NCBI RefSeq assembly: GCF_030272615.1
Contig: NW_026728914.1
Span: 422,595-486,594, forward strand
From: Cryptomeria japonica
Lineage: Eukaryota; Streptophyta; Pinopsida; Cupressales; Cupressaceae
Direction of reading: 5' to 3'
Length of the DNA: 64,000 nt
The notes under the pieces are model-generated. The model saw only the letters and a list, made by a program, of their open reading frames with translations. It had not been told where the DNA came from and did not search any database. Shown here piece after piece: positions 33,546-46,258 of this stretch (the stretch's first letter is position 1; every line of letters starts with the position of its first letter). The position numbers were made by a program, and so were the translations under genes.

Positions 33546-34745
33546 CTTTCACTCTCTCTTTCTCCCAACGATAATATATACATGAAATATAACATTTAAG
33601 TATTTCTTGTATATATTGGTAGGATATTTGAGAGTGGTTTTAGATCTCTAGGATTTATAATGTAGATTCTAGGTTTTAGACGATCATTTAAATTTTTAAA
33701 CTTCGTTTAATTTTAGTAATCAACACATGCTTCTATCATCATTCTCCCACTCCCTGCATGCCACTATATTTATCTCCCCTAAACTTTGAACCTATATATC
33801 TCTCTCTATCGCTCTTCCTCTATCCCATATCTACCTCTCTCTATCTCACTCTCTCTTCTCAACCCTAAGATCCAACATTACCTCTTTACCTCTCTTTCTT
33901 ACCCTTCACTCTCTATTATATGTTTTATCTATCTCTTTACACACCTCTCCCTCACTACCTTTATTTATCTAGGTCTATCCCACCTTCTATCCCTTTGTAC
34001 CTCACCTTCATTCCTTACCCCCATCTATATCCCTTCCTTCCCCACTCTCTCTTCTTTTATCTCCCTCTCTTATTGTTTCTCTCCCCTCTCTCTATATTTT
34101 TTTTCAATCATTACTTCTTCCTCTCATCCTCTATCTCTCTCCTTCTCTCTATCTTTACCCCTCTCCCTCTCCATCCCTATCTCATTACCCAACTCTCTCC
34201 CCATCTATCTCTCTCACCTCTATTTCCCCCAGATCTCTCACCCTTATCTCCCCAGGCTCTAGGTCACTTCACTCTCTAGTTCTTTACCTCCCTCTCCATC
34301 TCTCTCCCTATTCCTTACCCCTCTTTCTCTCTTTGTGAACATCTCTCTCCCCCTCATATCTCAACATCTCCCCTCTCTAGGTCTCTCCCACCATCTCTCC
34401 TTCTCTACCTTTCCTTCCCTCCTTACTCCCATCTCTATTCATGTCTCCCCTTCTCTTCCCTCTCCCTCTCTCTATCATCATCCCTAACTCTCCCTCTACA
34501 TATCTCTCTCTCTACCCTCTTCCTTATCTCATCACCCACCTCTCTACCCCTCTATCTCTCTCCCTAGGTCTCTCAATCCTCTCTCCCTAGGTGTTAGGCC
34601 TCTCACCTCCAGAGAAAGAGATCCCAAGTGAGAGAGAGGGAGATACCTAATACAGAGAGGGGACAAGGGAAGGGTTGAGGGAAAGAGAGGGGGAAACCTA
34701 AGAGAGAGAGGGAGGGGGTTGATGGAAAGAGAGGGGGTTGATAGC
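33545..34745. repeat. 1.2-kb polypyrimidine tract with purine switch
   Basis: From about 33780 to 34600 the plus strand is almost pure C/T with scattered A and T (ctctctccctatctc types). At about 34605 it changes to purines (agagaaagagatcccaagtgagagagaggg) until 34740. The two arms can pair, so the whole is a decayed simple repeat with an inverted arm. The long Ser/Leu/Pro open frames here are low-complexity artefacts. Confidence 0.9.
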
Positions 34746-34963
34746 GGCAATTAAATCCGAGGTGACTTTTAAGGCAACATTTCCAATTTTCACTCCGTCC
34801 TTCTACCAGGCCTAGGAAAAATTCTTGGAGAGCTTTGGGTTGAAACCCTGCATGCTTTCAACATAACTATCTAGGTTCCCTTTAACTAATTTTTGTCATC
34901 GATTAGCATTAGTTTTGAATTTGTTACATAAATCAAGTTCAACTTGTATTAGGTCCCCTCCCA

Positions 34964-35521
34964 TATTTTTTTTTTATTGGTAATCACTTTTGGCTGGAGC
35001 TATGAACTAGTGAGACCACATTTTTTAGGGGACTCATCCTCAGTTGTTACAACATTCATACACCCTTATCTCTTTGTGATGCCTTCCTGAACCTTATATC
35101 TTCAAGACCAACAATGCAGAACCATGAGTAGGGTAGCCCAACAAGGACCATGAACCACTAGAGGTGAAAGACCCGTGAGAGTCCGATATAGCACCACTAG
35201 GCATGAAAGACTCGTGTGGGTCTGATAGAATTCCACGAGCAACACACGCCAATGAGAAACTAGATCCATAAGTAGTATATGCCTACGAGGAACAAGGTCC
35301 ACAAGAACACCAACCCAACAAGGGTTGAGAAAGGTTAGTCAGTCCACATGTCTACCAAGATCACCTATACGTCCTCCAAGATCAGTCACCATTAATATCT
35401 CCTACCAAGGTGGGATCAAACCTTTATATTAACATACCGCTTTGGTCTAGGCGGGGACTTGAAGCTTGGTTTCACCACAAACAATGCAACCATTTCACCA
35501 TTACACTAACAGGTGATCCCC
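34964..35521 (-). mobile_element. tRNA-derived SINE, about 550 bp, copy 2
   Basis: On the minus strand it starts GGGGATCACCTG at 35521, with A-box-like TGTTAGTGTAATGG (35498-35511) and B-box-like GCTTCAAGTCCC (35454-35465), about 45 bp apart. The body is about 430 bp with loose repeats of a CTAGTGG-type unit. The tail TTCATAGCTCCAGCCAAAAG continues to TGATTACCAATA and then an A run. Head start and tail match copy 1 at 24795-25297. Confidence 0.65.
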
Positions 35522-35536
35522 AAGTCCCCTCCCGTC

Positions 35537-36022
35537 TTAATTATAGAGAGTTTTGACATAAAAACTAGGTAGAGAGAGAGTAAAAACTAGCAATTTGAGC
35601 ACAACACTTACAAGAAATTTCGGAAGTGAATTTACTTCTTGAAGGAGACATTCACCACCAAAACATAAATCATAGATATACTTGATCATTAAATTTATGT
35701 CCTCAGAGATTGCCTCATTAACCAAATTCAAAATATTATAGATATTCATCCATATTTTTAAATTCTTGGAAAACGCTCCTAATGAAGCAAACCTGTTTGT
35801 AATTTTATTGTCTTCCCTTCTTGTATGACAAAGGCATATGTGGCTAATCCCATGAATGAGGGACTTACACTTAGCCATAATGTCTTCACACTCCAATCCA
35901 TAATGGCTTCATTCTTGAGTAGGAGGATGGCTTGTTTTTTAATCACCTTCTATGATGATTCAATTGTACCTTCTTTCATTATAGCAAGATGTAGTAAATA
36001 TCTACCACATCCACAAGATTAA
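35537..36022 (-). pseudogene. LINE RNase H C-terminal fragment
   Basis: The minus-strand frame contains CEDIMAKCKSLIHGISHICL, then HTRREDNKITNRFASLGA. Plant L1 RNase H domains end in SHIxRExNxxADxLAxLG, so the match is to the last quarter of the domain, with the final Asp (ADR) read as Asn (TNR). Upstream codons to 36022 are weaker and carry a stop. Integration would need the missing endonuclease and reverse transcriptase, so this is a dead end-fragment. Confidence 0.5.
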
Positions 36023-36210
36023 TGATTGTGTTAGTCTAAAATTACTTTTCTTATATTTGATAATAATAACATAAGTTATCTTTTTTGAAGATAAATATGC
36101 TCACTTAAAAAAAAAATTGTTAGATTAAATAAGTAATCATTTTTTTATTGATCACTAATTAGGCCCTCTTTTAATTTTATTATTAGTTAAGCTAAAATTT
36201 TCTTGTCTCA

Positions 36211-36418
36211 TATTTAGGTCAATGTTGTCTCATAGCATATGTTGAGGATGTAATTGTCGTGATCTAACTTAATCCTCACTTAAGGTTTTGTCTATGATTT
36301 TCTTTTTGATTTCGTATTTAGGTCAATGTTGTCTCATAGCATATGTTGATGATGTACTTGTCTTGATCTAACTTAATCCTCACTTAAGGTTTTGTTTATG
36401 ATTTTCTTTTTGATTTCA
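36211..36418. repeat. Tandem duplication of a 104-bp unit
   Basis: The unit starting tatttaggtcaatgttgtctc at 36211 repeats at 36315 with a few substitutions (gaggatgtaattgtcgtg against gatgatgtacttgtcttg). Confidence 0.9.
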
Positions 36419-38340
36419 TAAGAATTCCTTTCTATGTAGTATTCTTTGAGTTGTTCAATCAATATAGAAGCCATTATGCTTTTTTAGATCAATTTTCTTC
36501 TCAAGGTTGCATAAGTCACAACAATTAATTTTTATCATTAGGTGTGATAGGTGTTTTGGTTTTAGGTGATTCTTTGGAGATATGGGGTTCACTATCGACT
36601 CCAACATGATATAAAAGATTTTTGTTTATGACTCCTCTCTATTTTATGAGAGATTGAACCTTGAGAGAAAAATCAACTCAATATGAAGAAAAATCAAGAC
36701 CATTGTTGGATCCAAAAAGATCAAAATCCTTAAGAATACCTATATAAACATTGAAATTAAAGTTTGAAAGAATTATTTAATTTTTTTAAGGGTTTAAATT
36801 TGCAGCAGTAAATATGTGCACAACCCTACAAATCCATATGGTTATATAATATCATACTACATGGTCATCATTGCATGATATGTCAGCCAAGTGTGTGAAA
36901 ATTTGAATAAGATCCTTTTTTGCAGTGTCATAATTTTTTTTAAATGCGCTGATGTTTAATTTCTTAATGTATCTAGTTTTTAGTGCCATATTCAAGAGTT
37001 GATGTCATGAGCCTTCAATATACTTGTAGAAACATATTTTGCACTTGTATCAATGACATGAAATTTTCTTAACAATATATAGAAAAATATTTTGGTTACA
37101 ATGGAATATATTGACACATCAAGGAATATATCAGTGGTAAGCATATTGTATTTTCAACATCAACATGATCTCATCCCTGTACTACTTAGTAGGTCCCTAT
37201 ATCCTCACTTGAAAGGAAAATTGCAGCCATAAAATGACAATTTCTACTAACCAAAAAGATAAATCTATGCAAACAAGTATTTAAAATCCACATGTAAGAG
37301 AATAGACAACAAAACATCAAAGATGACACAAGATATACTCTAGGAAAACACTCAAGAGGGAAAAATATAGCCTCCAAAAATATCCATGCTCAATATATTA
37401 TTCAACAATAACATATTGCAATACATATTAGAGCCTCCATTAATACCTCTAAAACATCAAGCCTCTCTAATGAAATTTATAGTATTAGACTTGTGTTAAA
37501 ATTAGTTAATAATTACAAGGTTGATGATGCAATCAATTAAGAAGATAAACTTGTAAGAAATAGTTAGATTGTAGTAGAAGAAAGGAAAACCATTTGAAAA
37601 GAATAAAAAGGAAAGTGCATTCCAAATTATTAAAATAATTATTGAGTATCTTATAGAAGAGTTTATTAATGTTGTCAAAGGATCTTCAAACATTTATGCT
37701 TAGACTTCGTGGGCTATCTTCACTACATTTAATGAAGCCTGGAAAAAGACTAACTTGGAACATCAAATAGATAAAGTGTAACAAGACCATATTGATGGTT
37801 GGTGATGCCAGATGTTGGAGGTTCATTCATCATCTCAAGTCATCTTCTCACTTTGATATGGTGTGTTGCATAAAAAACATTTTTTCTTTCTATTTTTGCA
37901 TTCCTTTCTTGATGTTGACAAATTTAAAGGTTGCATATAATGTGATGTTTCCTTCTTTAAAAATTGGTGAGGGAATTGGTGGACTCGATATGGATTGTTG
38001 GCCAACAAGTTGATAAGACTATGATTGAAAGAATTGTACAACTTCAAGTCATGATACAATTTGATGGACCTTTATGATTTCAACTCACTATAAATATTTA
38101 TTTGTATGATATTTTGTCTTAAAATTGTATAGAAATAATTTTATATGATTGAGAATTTTCTTTCACACTTACATAATTTTATCATAAAAATGTTAACAAA
38201 TTAGGTTAGAACAATTATTTTAAGATTAGAAAATATCATAAGAACTATAATCTTATTTTACTGTATTTTGAAAATTTTATTCAAACTTATATTTCCAAGC
38301 CTTGGCAAGGACTCAACTACATTGCATCACTTGTTAATTT
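36419..38340. other. AT-rich intergenic stretch
   Basis: No coding similarity or repeat pair found. Short open stretches on both strands look like chance. Confidence 0.4.
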
Positions 38341-38343
38341 CAA

Positions 38344-38700
38344 TTAGAAAAAACTCACATCACCATCATTACCATCATAGTTAGCAAAAATGTCATAGAA
38401 ATCATGTTCATTATAACCATCATACTCTTCATCCTCATCACCATACTCTACATTCTCCTCATTATAGTCACCAACATAAACATCACCATCATGATCGTGA
38501 TTAGCAATATTTTCATGATATTTTCTATCGAGAAAGTCATTACTAAGTAGAAAAAATAGCCTTTGTAGTATGTCAAGGGTTTTTCTTTTCAGGCCCTTCT
38601 TCACTCCCATTAAAAAAACCTCCTTTATAGCAAAACCAGAATCAAATGGCTTCCAAATGCATTTTGATGAGAGCATCCAGGAAGCATATTTTGATAGCAT
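38344..38700 (-). CDS. Hypothetical acidic low-complexity frame
   Basis: 118 residues ending in a very acidic, Tyr/Asn-rich run (DYNEENVEYGDEDEEYDGY) encoded by an imperfect ATC/CAT trinucleotide repeat on the plus strand. No domain is visible. The repeat alone explains the open frame, so I regard a real protein as unlikely. Confidence 0.15.
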   Translation of the reverse strand: MLSKYASWMLSSKCIWKPFDSGFAIKEVFLMGVKKGLKRKTLDILQRLFFLLSNDFLDRKYHENIANHDHDGDVYVGDYNEENVEYGDEDEEYDGYNEHDFYDIFANYDGNDGDVSFF

Positions 38701-41700
38701 TCCTACTCTTAATTCATTATCTTTTTCTCTTCATGAGACATGTCATTTATCTTTTAATTTTCCTCTACCTACCCCCTTCATTATTTTATTATTTCTTCTA
38801 CCTACCCTTTTATCCTAGCCGACAATTTATTTCTTTCACCTCTTAATCTTATCCCTCCATTTTCTAAAGTGTATTTTATATAAGAGGATACTCTCATTCT
38901 TTCACAACCCTAACACTTTTTTGCATTTAATCTTTCTTGCAATCAAGCGACTTCACAACCACAATCCATTCTTTGTTGATCTCTTGTGCACATACAAAAA
39001 TCTAAGAGTAAATATATCAAACAAGATCAATGGAAATAGGAGACAATGGAGATCAAACCCTACTTGGCACGTGAATAGTATTATTACTCCAATTTGTTAA
39101 TGTGCATGTTCTTAGGTATCTTCATTGGTTTATGGTGCATGTTTTATTGAAGGACTAGGATTGTTTGTGGTTGGATATTTGTTGTTCTGCAATAGTTTAT
39201 TATCATCATTTTTCACCTCACACACTTGGTACTTTCTCTATTATTAGATTGAGTTAATTTTAAATTTTTAGGTTATGCTATCTCATTGCATGGAATGAGG
39301 ACACTTTCTATAATGCAATGTAATGGTCACCTAAGGTTTATCTAGGGTTTATTTCTCCTTACCACAATGATTCTTCTTTCATTGTGATCATTTATTCAGA
39401 GGGGGCTTCACTAGCTAGGAAATATTATATCACATGCATTTATATTGGGGGATTTAATATCCCAAAAATGAGGGTACAATATATTGCCTCTCAGTGAGAA
39501 TAGGGGGCTTTAATTCAGACTATGAAAAAATGCAATATCTAGCAAAAATAGGGGGATCTTAATTCAAGTCGTGTATTAGGATGGGGTGACAAAAAAAGAG
39601 CTTAGGACACTCTTTTTTGAAAGTACGGGGGTTCTTTAGTATGCCATGAATGCACACGATATAACCCAAGTTCATTAAGTGAAGCCCTCATGTATTTATT
39701 CAAGCCAATGCATGAATACATTCCCAATTTTTTGAGCAAATATATCTTGTTTAATCTCTCTTTGTAATATGTATTTTATTTGCAAGTTATTTTTGGGAGT
39801 TGTGAGGTTTAACCATCAACTCCAGCATAAGCTACAAAGAATCTAGTTTCAAAATGAGATATGTAAGTAGGGTCATCATGAGTGAATGCTTGAGGATTAG
39901 GTTTATAAATAGGGATGAACTTGACTTTGAGGTGCTTATTGTATTCTAGGCCGAGTAGTCAAGTAATGACATAGAGTTGTTGGTATGATAGTGGTTGGAT
40001 TTTTTTTGATATTGGTTCTTCTAATTTATCTCGTTGATAGTTCAAAAAATTTAGTGCTTGTTAGACAAAGTAATTATTAGTAACAAAGGGGAGGTTATCA
40101 CCAAAATTTTTGTATAATGTACATATACACATATTACAAAATGGATTAATTTTCTTTTCTATAATATGTAGACATAAAAATATTACAAGATAATTTAACT
40201 TTTTTCTACATTTGATTTGGCTACCATCCAAGTTGTGTCTAGTATACATACATACAAACAATAAAAGAATGGGCTCATTGAAAGTGGTATCAAAGATTTT
40301 ACACTTGTGATATTAGATCTAGTCCTAATTTTTTGTTTTTACAATAATTAATAGTGCAGAATAAGATATCTGAGTTTTGAAATAAGCTAGGACACATCTA
40401 CTTGAGTTGGGGGTTAAATTCAAGGGTAGAAATGGTCCTAAAATTATCTAGAGTAGTGAAAATTAATACATGTACTAAGGAATGTGAAATTGGGCTCACA
40501 ATTAAAGAGTACAATTTATGAAACTGCATTTAGGCCCCACTTTAGTAGTGATATGATACTTCATGAATATGAAGTTCCGTGTACATAAAATTCATGAAAA
40601 AGAATATTCATAAAGATGTCAAATAAAGCCTTCTATGTAGTGATACTTATAATACAATGTAAGGAACAACATCTTGCATAACCAATTTGTTATCAAATTT
40701 TAAAATAACCTAGAATTATTACTAAGAGTGATGAAATATGAGAGTACATATGGCCCACTATTTGAGAATTCTCATTACATAAGTAGAAATAGGGTATCAT
40801 GTTTACCATGTTAGTTTATGAAAAGTGGTAATGAAAGATGTCTTCAATAGGGTCATTTAGAAAACAAATACCATATCAAAGAGTACTTGCTAAGAATGAG
40901 AGAAAAATCATGCTTTAGATGAAACAACTGACATACAAATTGAGGCTCTCTAGCTCTAGTAATGAGGAAATTTTTGAAGTGTGCTAAATAAGGGCTTAGA
41001 TAGAATTATACCTTCAAGAGTAAAAGATTTTAACTTTTCTAATATTCATTTGTCTTGTTCAATTTTTCATCTATAGTAGATGGGTCTACAAATCAGGATG
41101 ACATGAGAATGAGCATATCATCGATGTAGACTTGAGATAATAAGGCAACACATCATGGAGGGTATCCAGATCCATGAGTAGGCCATATTGAATTTTTCAT
41201 GTATTTGATTTTTTTTATTTTTGGGTTTAGATATCTAAAATGATTATGATTAGATTTGTTCACTCACTTTCTTGATGTCATAGCCTAGATAGGGTGTCAT
41301 AGTCCAATTTGGGCACCATATTTCAACATGAAACCTATGTTCTATTTAGGTGCCATAGTCCAAATAGATGTGCAAGGGATTTTGCATAAAACTTGGTGAG
41401 ATTTTAATTGTGTATGTATTTTTTATTATCAATCGAATCCAAAAAAAATCAAGAGAATACAACATATATTGTGGAAATCTCATAGCATTAACCTTCAATC
41501 TTGTCATAGGCCCCTCCAACTATACAAGAACATTTAGGTGGCCACATATACTAGCTATAATATTTCTAGGCCGGGTCCTTATCATAAAAGGTGTAGTTGG
41601 ACTATGGTGGGCATACACCATGTCAAAAATGAGATATTGGATTGTGGTGGGTATTCACCATATCAAATATGAGATTTCATGATTTGATGTCGATGATATT

Positions 41701-42465
41701 GATGGAGTGATGACACAATTAACACATCCACTTTCGATGTTTTGATAAAGGATATGACAATGACACTATATTATGTGTACCAAATTTTACATCTTCCAAT
41801 GTGATGTGAGACTGCGAGACTAGTAAGACCATGTACACTCAGCATCATTTATCACAACTAGATGTATTGCATAAAGCAAGCCATATCAAGGAATACGAGG
41901 GGTCAAATTTATCTACACTAGTTATTACAAATTACTATGGATACTCATGCCCTCCAAAAGATACCAATAACTATAGATAGTCTTGTTGAACACTTGATAA
42001 GTGAAGCACACATCTAGATGGACTGCTCAAACACAATATCCAGGTGATGGAGAAGAGCAAGATAATCTTTGCATAGGGATTTAGTATGCTAGATCATAGG
42101 GTCTATTATGATCTTGGCCAATATGTACAATATGAGGGACAAAACATCATGATCTACACATTACTGCAAGTTTGGGTATTTGAGCATATTACATGCATGA
42201 GGCCAAAGGGATATCCTATCAAGGTCAATTGGGGGAGATCATCAGCATGCCCCTAACCATTGAAAAGACCATGGTAGAGAGGATATTTGTTGTATTCAAG
42301 AGTTTTATTTGACAAATTAGAGTGGATAGACCTCTAATGGAGATCATATAGGACTATAAGATCATGGGTAGTCATCACATAGAAAATAGTAAGGATATAG
42401 TGCTATTGAATCCTCATTGGGCATAATGAGTACATCATTATTTCATTCTACTATGACCAAGTGAC
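38701..42465. other. AT-rich intergenic stretch with small repeats
   Basis: A TATATAAG string near 38877 with a CT-rich follow-on could be an old LTR promoter. Near 39390-39620 a G-rich module (gggggctttaattca, gggggatcttaattcaa) recurs. Around 41280-41360 the string catagtccaa recurs. I cannot assign any of these to an element and see no coding domain before 42466. Confidence 0.4.
41601..41680. repeat. Tandem duplication of a 40-bp hairpin unit
   Basis: Two adjacent 40-bp units (41601-41640 and 41641-41680) share tatggtgggcatacacca-type and tcaaatatgagat-type strings. Each holds a GGTG...CACC inverted repeat. Confidence 0.75.
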
Positions 42466-44128
42466 ATGATAGTTTTTCCAAATACAATGGGATCCTTGCT
42501 CAATAGCTATATGCATAAATATCTATTTTTAAAATGTTCTAGAGTATTAGAGCTTTTTATCCTCAACCCTCCACCAGGCTCCCAAATGTGGAATTTCATG
42601 CTAAAATGTAGGAAAGTGTTTATTCCTTATCTCTCTTGGATAATTCATGATGGCAAAAAAGTATTTTTTGGGAAGATTCTTGGAAGGGTCTTCCTCCCTT
42701 GGATATATTAAAGAACACATAAGAGCTAAAACTATTACATAAGGAATCCTAGGGAGTCAAAGTGTCAGCTTTTTTTTTTTTATCTCTAATGTAGATGGAG
42801 CTTTGGAAATAAACTAGAAAGATTTTGAAAATGAGCATATGCCTCAGCTAAACAAAAATATTTGCTTCTTTAGGAGATGAAGAATAGGGCAGTTCATTAC
42901 AAAAAAAAATGGACAAACTTATCTAGATCCCCTATCAATCAGGTAATTACTTAGTAAATCAAGGCTACCATACTTTTAGGAAAGAATTTTGAGTCTAGAA
43001 ATTGAGGTGTTTTTCATTTTGTTGGACTGCAACATGTCTACCAAAATCTAGATCATTTGATTGTCTTTGGCTTAAAGGAAATATTCTTAATAGTGATAGG
43101 TTAGCCTCCCTGGGTATTACTCCAATTTTAATTATGTATTATATGGAAAAAGAGTGGAAACAAAGGATCACCTTCTCCTTAATTGTGAATTTCCAAACAC
43201 TTGTTGAACTCAGCTTCTTAAGAAATCACATTGGTCTACCCCGTCCATTCTAAGTTGATTATGGTGTTTGAAACATGGCCTAAATTGTTTTAGGGGTCTC
43301 TTTTTGTATCCCTCTAGGAAGTTGCCCCTAGCATATTAAGTTGGAAAATTTGGTGAGAAAAAAATAAGAGGAATTTTAGAAAAGAATGCAACTAAGTGGA
43401 AGGTGTAATTAGTAACATTGAGAAGGAAATTTTTAAATTTGTCCTAGCATACACCATTAAGAATAAAAGTACAACTTCTTGTTTTTCATCTTTGTATAAT
43501 TCTATCATGTTGAAATGGAAAAGCATTAGATTATCATTTAAAAGGAGTCTTATTTAATAACTTAATTAAAAAGTTGGATAGAAAAGCAATCAGATGGAAA
43601 GCCTCATAGAAAAATTTCATCAAGTTAAACTTTGATGGTGTGGCCAAGGGTAACCCGAGGGTCTCCGGTGTAGGATGTGTGTTAAGAGATTGCATAGGTA
43701 AAGTCCTCATTATAGGGGCATCTAGAATTCCAGACGGGACTAACAATATAGTGGAACCCTCATCTTTATTGTTTGGGCTTAAACTAGCATGTAAAGTAAG
43801 GGTCAAGAATATTGATATTGAAGGTGATATTTTGAACAATATCAATGCTTTTAAAAAATTTGACACATTAGATTGGAAGGTAAAGTATATCCTTTAGGAG
43901 ACATGGAATTTACTTTAGGACTTTGATAACAATCACATTTCCCATTATTTTAGAGAAGCCAATAAGATTGCAAACATTGTAGCAAATAAAGGGTGTCACT
44001 TACTTCAAGGGGATGTTTTGTTTAAATATTATGATCATATGAGTGATAAAGAGCTAGAGGCAACAATAGAAAATGAAGCTTTTCAACACAGAATCCCACA
44101 AAAATGGAATTGGCCATACAATTTGTAG
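42466..44128 (+). pseudogene. Plant L1-type LINE tail: zf-RVT and RNase H
   Basis: The first part (42466-42720) reads LNPPPGSQMWNFMLKCRKVF and then SWIIHDGKKVFFGKILG, the GSxIWNFMxxCR...GNGKxxxFWxDSW segment that follows LINE reverse transcriptase. Part two (43002-43253) resembles zf-RVT. Part three (43590-44128) is RNase H: KLNFDGVAKGNPRVSGVG, VEPSSLLFGLKLA and DIEGDILNNI give Asp, Glu and Asp. The last Asp is lost, since REANKIANIVAN replaces NxxADxLAN. It ends in stops near 44128. The endonuclease and catalytic reverse-transcriptase regions are absent, consistent with 5' truncation. Confidence 0.7.
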
Positions 44129-44929
44129 TAGACTGCATATGAAAATAGACAACACAATTATCTATTGTATTTATGTCTTCTTTGTTCTATTCTATCTTTT
44201 ATCTACTATAGAGTTCATCCAATAATAAGAACTTACCTTTGATGCATTCCAAATGGTGTTGTAGGTTCAGAAGAAGAATATTTTGGGGTGGACTCTGCCT
44301 ATACACCCAAACTAGTTAAAAGATACCAAGTTGGAGAAAGTATGAGTCATTCCATTCTGAGATTCAACATGGCATTGACTTTAGGTGCCTTGCTTCATAC
44401 TAGATTTATGGTTTTCTACTTCGGCCTATACTTCAAGGATGTGTATTGTAGGGCCATTGGAAATTTTGGTTTTTGTGGTGTAAGTCCAAGTTTTGGTCAT
44501 CCATTTTCATCTTGACCTTCTTGCCTCTACTTTGAAAATGTCTTATCTAACGAAGCTATTAAATTAGCCATTGTGATTTTTGGGAGTATGGTGTTGGATG
44601 ATTTGACAACCACAAATCTTGATCCATCCTAGATCCATCTTCCCTACAAGTGAAAAGCAATTTGAATTTCTTGTCCATAAATATAGATTTTTTTTATGAT
44701 TAGGATTCTCCATCTCTATCTTTCATACTCTCTTGTTTGGTATTGCTTGTCATATGGGGGTGGGTGTATTGTTCTATTCTTGGTTTTTGTTGTATTTGGT
44801 TCCCTCTGGTAGGAGCTTTATTATTTCCTTCATGTTCTTTATCTCTACTATATGTTTACTTCTATTAATATATATTTAGGCTTAAGGTAATTTACTTAAA
44901 AATTGAAAATATTTTCTCATAATTTGTAA
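44129..44929. other. Intergenic, nothing recognised
   Basis: AT-rich. It may include the 3' end of the LINE. No clear poly-A tail or target duplication is visible. Confidence 0.4.
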
Positions 44930-45400
44930 TTGAACACAAAAATACTATTTATTGTAATAAAAGCAATACATTGTTATTTCAAATTATATAGCTTCTATTA
45001 TACTTTGAATGGTCATAAATTTGTTTGGCAACCTTTAACATTTCATAAAAAAAATGCAAAGTATTTATTGCACTCACCTTTTATATTTATAATAGGACAA
45101 GCATATAATATGAAGTACTCAAATGCAGATACTTTATCCTTATATACATAAGAATAATATTTTTCCACATAACAATTATAATTGTCTAAATGACATACTT
45201 GTATTGGATAGTCATGATATTTTCTATAAAGCCAAAAAAAAACAAAAAAACTTTTCACTTTACAAAGAAAGTATTTATAATTATTTACATGGCATTCATA
45301 GATTTTCTTATTCATATAAAGATCCATCTTGACAAAATTTACAAGACTAAAAATCCTAAGACCACATGTACTTGCAACAACAATGTATACATTCCAAAAT
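44930..45400 (-). other. Conserved noncoding or exon-like block A
   Basis: This block is repeated at 51300-51720 in the same orientation at clearly above-chance similarity. Both carry on the minus strand CATATTATATG(C/T)TYGTCCTAT...AAAAGGTGAGTG, where GGTGAGTG looks like a splice donor. In block A the frame is open through this point and is continuous with the LRR frame above; in block B it has stops. It may be an exon plus intron start of the LRR gene family. Confidence 0.45.
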
Positions 45401-45429
45401 TGAATACATAAACCAAGTACTAAAATAAC

Positions 45430-46258
45430 ACTAAGATCCTCATTAGGTTGAAGATCATCTTCAGCAGTGCGGCAAATGGCCTCATTCTCAGGATGCCAAC
45501 TCAGTTTGATTTCCTCTAATTGTGGGGACGCTCCCATATTGGGAAGTCCTTTCATACTGTCGTTGTAGACTAGATGGAATACCTGTAATTCCTGGCAGCC
45601 ACTAACCTCAGGAGGATCTACCCTCCAGCAATTATATAATCTTAACTTCTTTAATTTCCTCAGTGGTGAGAAGTTGGGAAAGCTTTGTAAATTTTCTAGT
45701 GTGGAAAACCAAATATCCTTCAACAAGAGACAACCTGTTAGATCCGGGGGCTCCCTTATACCACATTTCCCAAGTTTGAGCACAATCAAATTTGATAGGA
45801 GTCTAAAACAGAAGCTCCTTTAGATTTCTCAAATTCCATAGTTGAACATTTTTCAGTCCTTCACAATATTCTAAACTTCTAAGCACTGAAACATCTTTTG
45901 ATGCAACAAAAGACTCTACCTGGGCACCTATATCTGTACATTCCTTCACTGCATCTATATCTCGACATGTCTTCAATGCATCACGATCCCACAAAACAGT
46001 TTTGGATATTTTCTTATGTCCAACGAGGGGCGTTGACCAAGCCCACCGGGACCAACTGTTGAGGACAGTACGCTGCAGCTCCAGGCATTCTGTACAGTCG
46101 AATTCGCCCTTCACATTATCACACACACTAAATTCCACCTTCTCCAAATACCGCAAGCCATTCAACGGGTAGCCGAGACAAGCAACCAAGGACTTCGTAT
46201 ATATAGTTGTGTGCTGTTCAATTACAAGACATCGCAATAACATATACGACAGTTCTTC
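45430..46258 (-). pseudogene. LRR fragment A, NLR/disease-resistance type
   Basis: A possible splice acceptor (TATATGAG) precedes 46258. The frame reads LNGLRYLEKVEFSVCDNVKG, then ECLELQ, SLEYCEGLKNVQLWNLRNLKEL, and after a frame change SNLIVLKLGKCGIREPPDLTGC, ENLQSFPNFSPLRKLKKLRLYNC, QELQVFHLVYN and PQLEEIKLSW. The spacing of LxxLxxLxLxxC is that of plant NLR leucine-rich repeats, which sense ligands at the C-terminus of immune receptors. A two-base deletion near 45800, seen against copy B, breaks the frame. No TIR, NB-ARC or coiled-coil part lies in the window. Confidence 0.65.

Noticed and set aside
33786-34279. Two long open frames rich in Ser, Leu, Pro and Tyr
   Set aside because: They come from the C/T simple repeat, which has few stops in any frame. 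No domain or codon pattern supports a protein.
40270-40300. tggtatcaaagattttacac, like a copia primer-binding site
   Set aside because: It differs from TGGTATCAGAGC in the key bases, and I find no LTR edge before it or gag after it.
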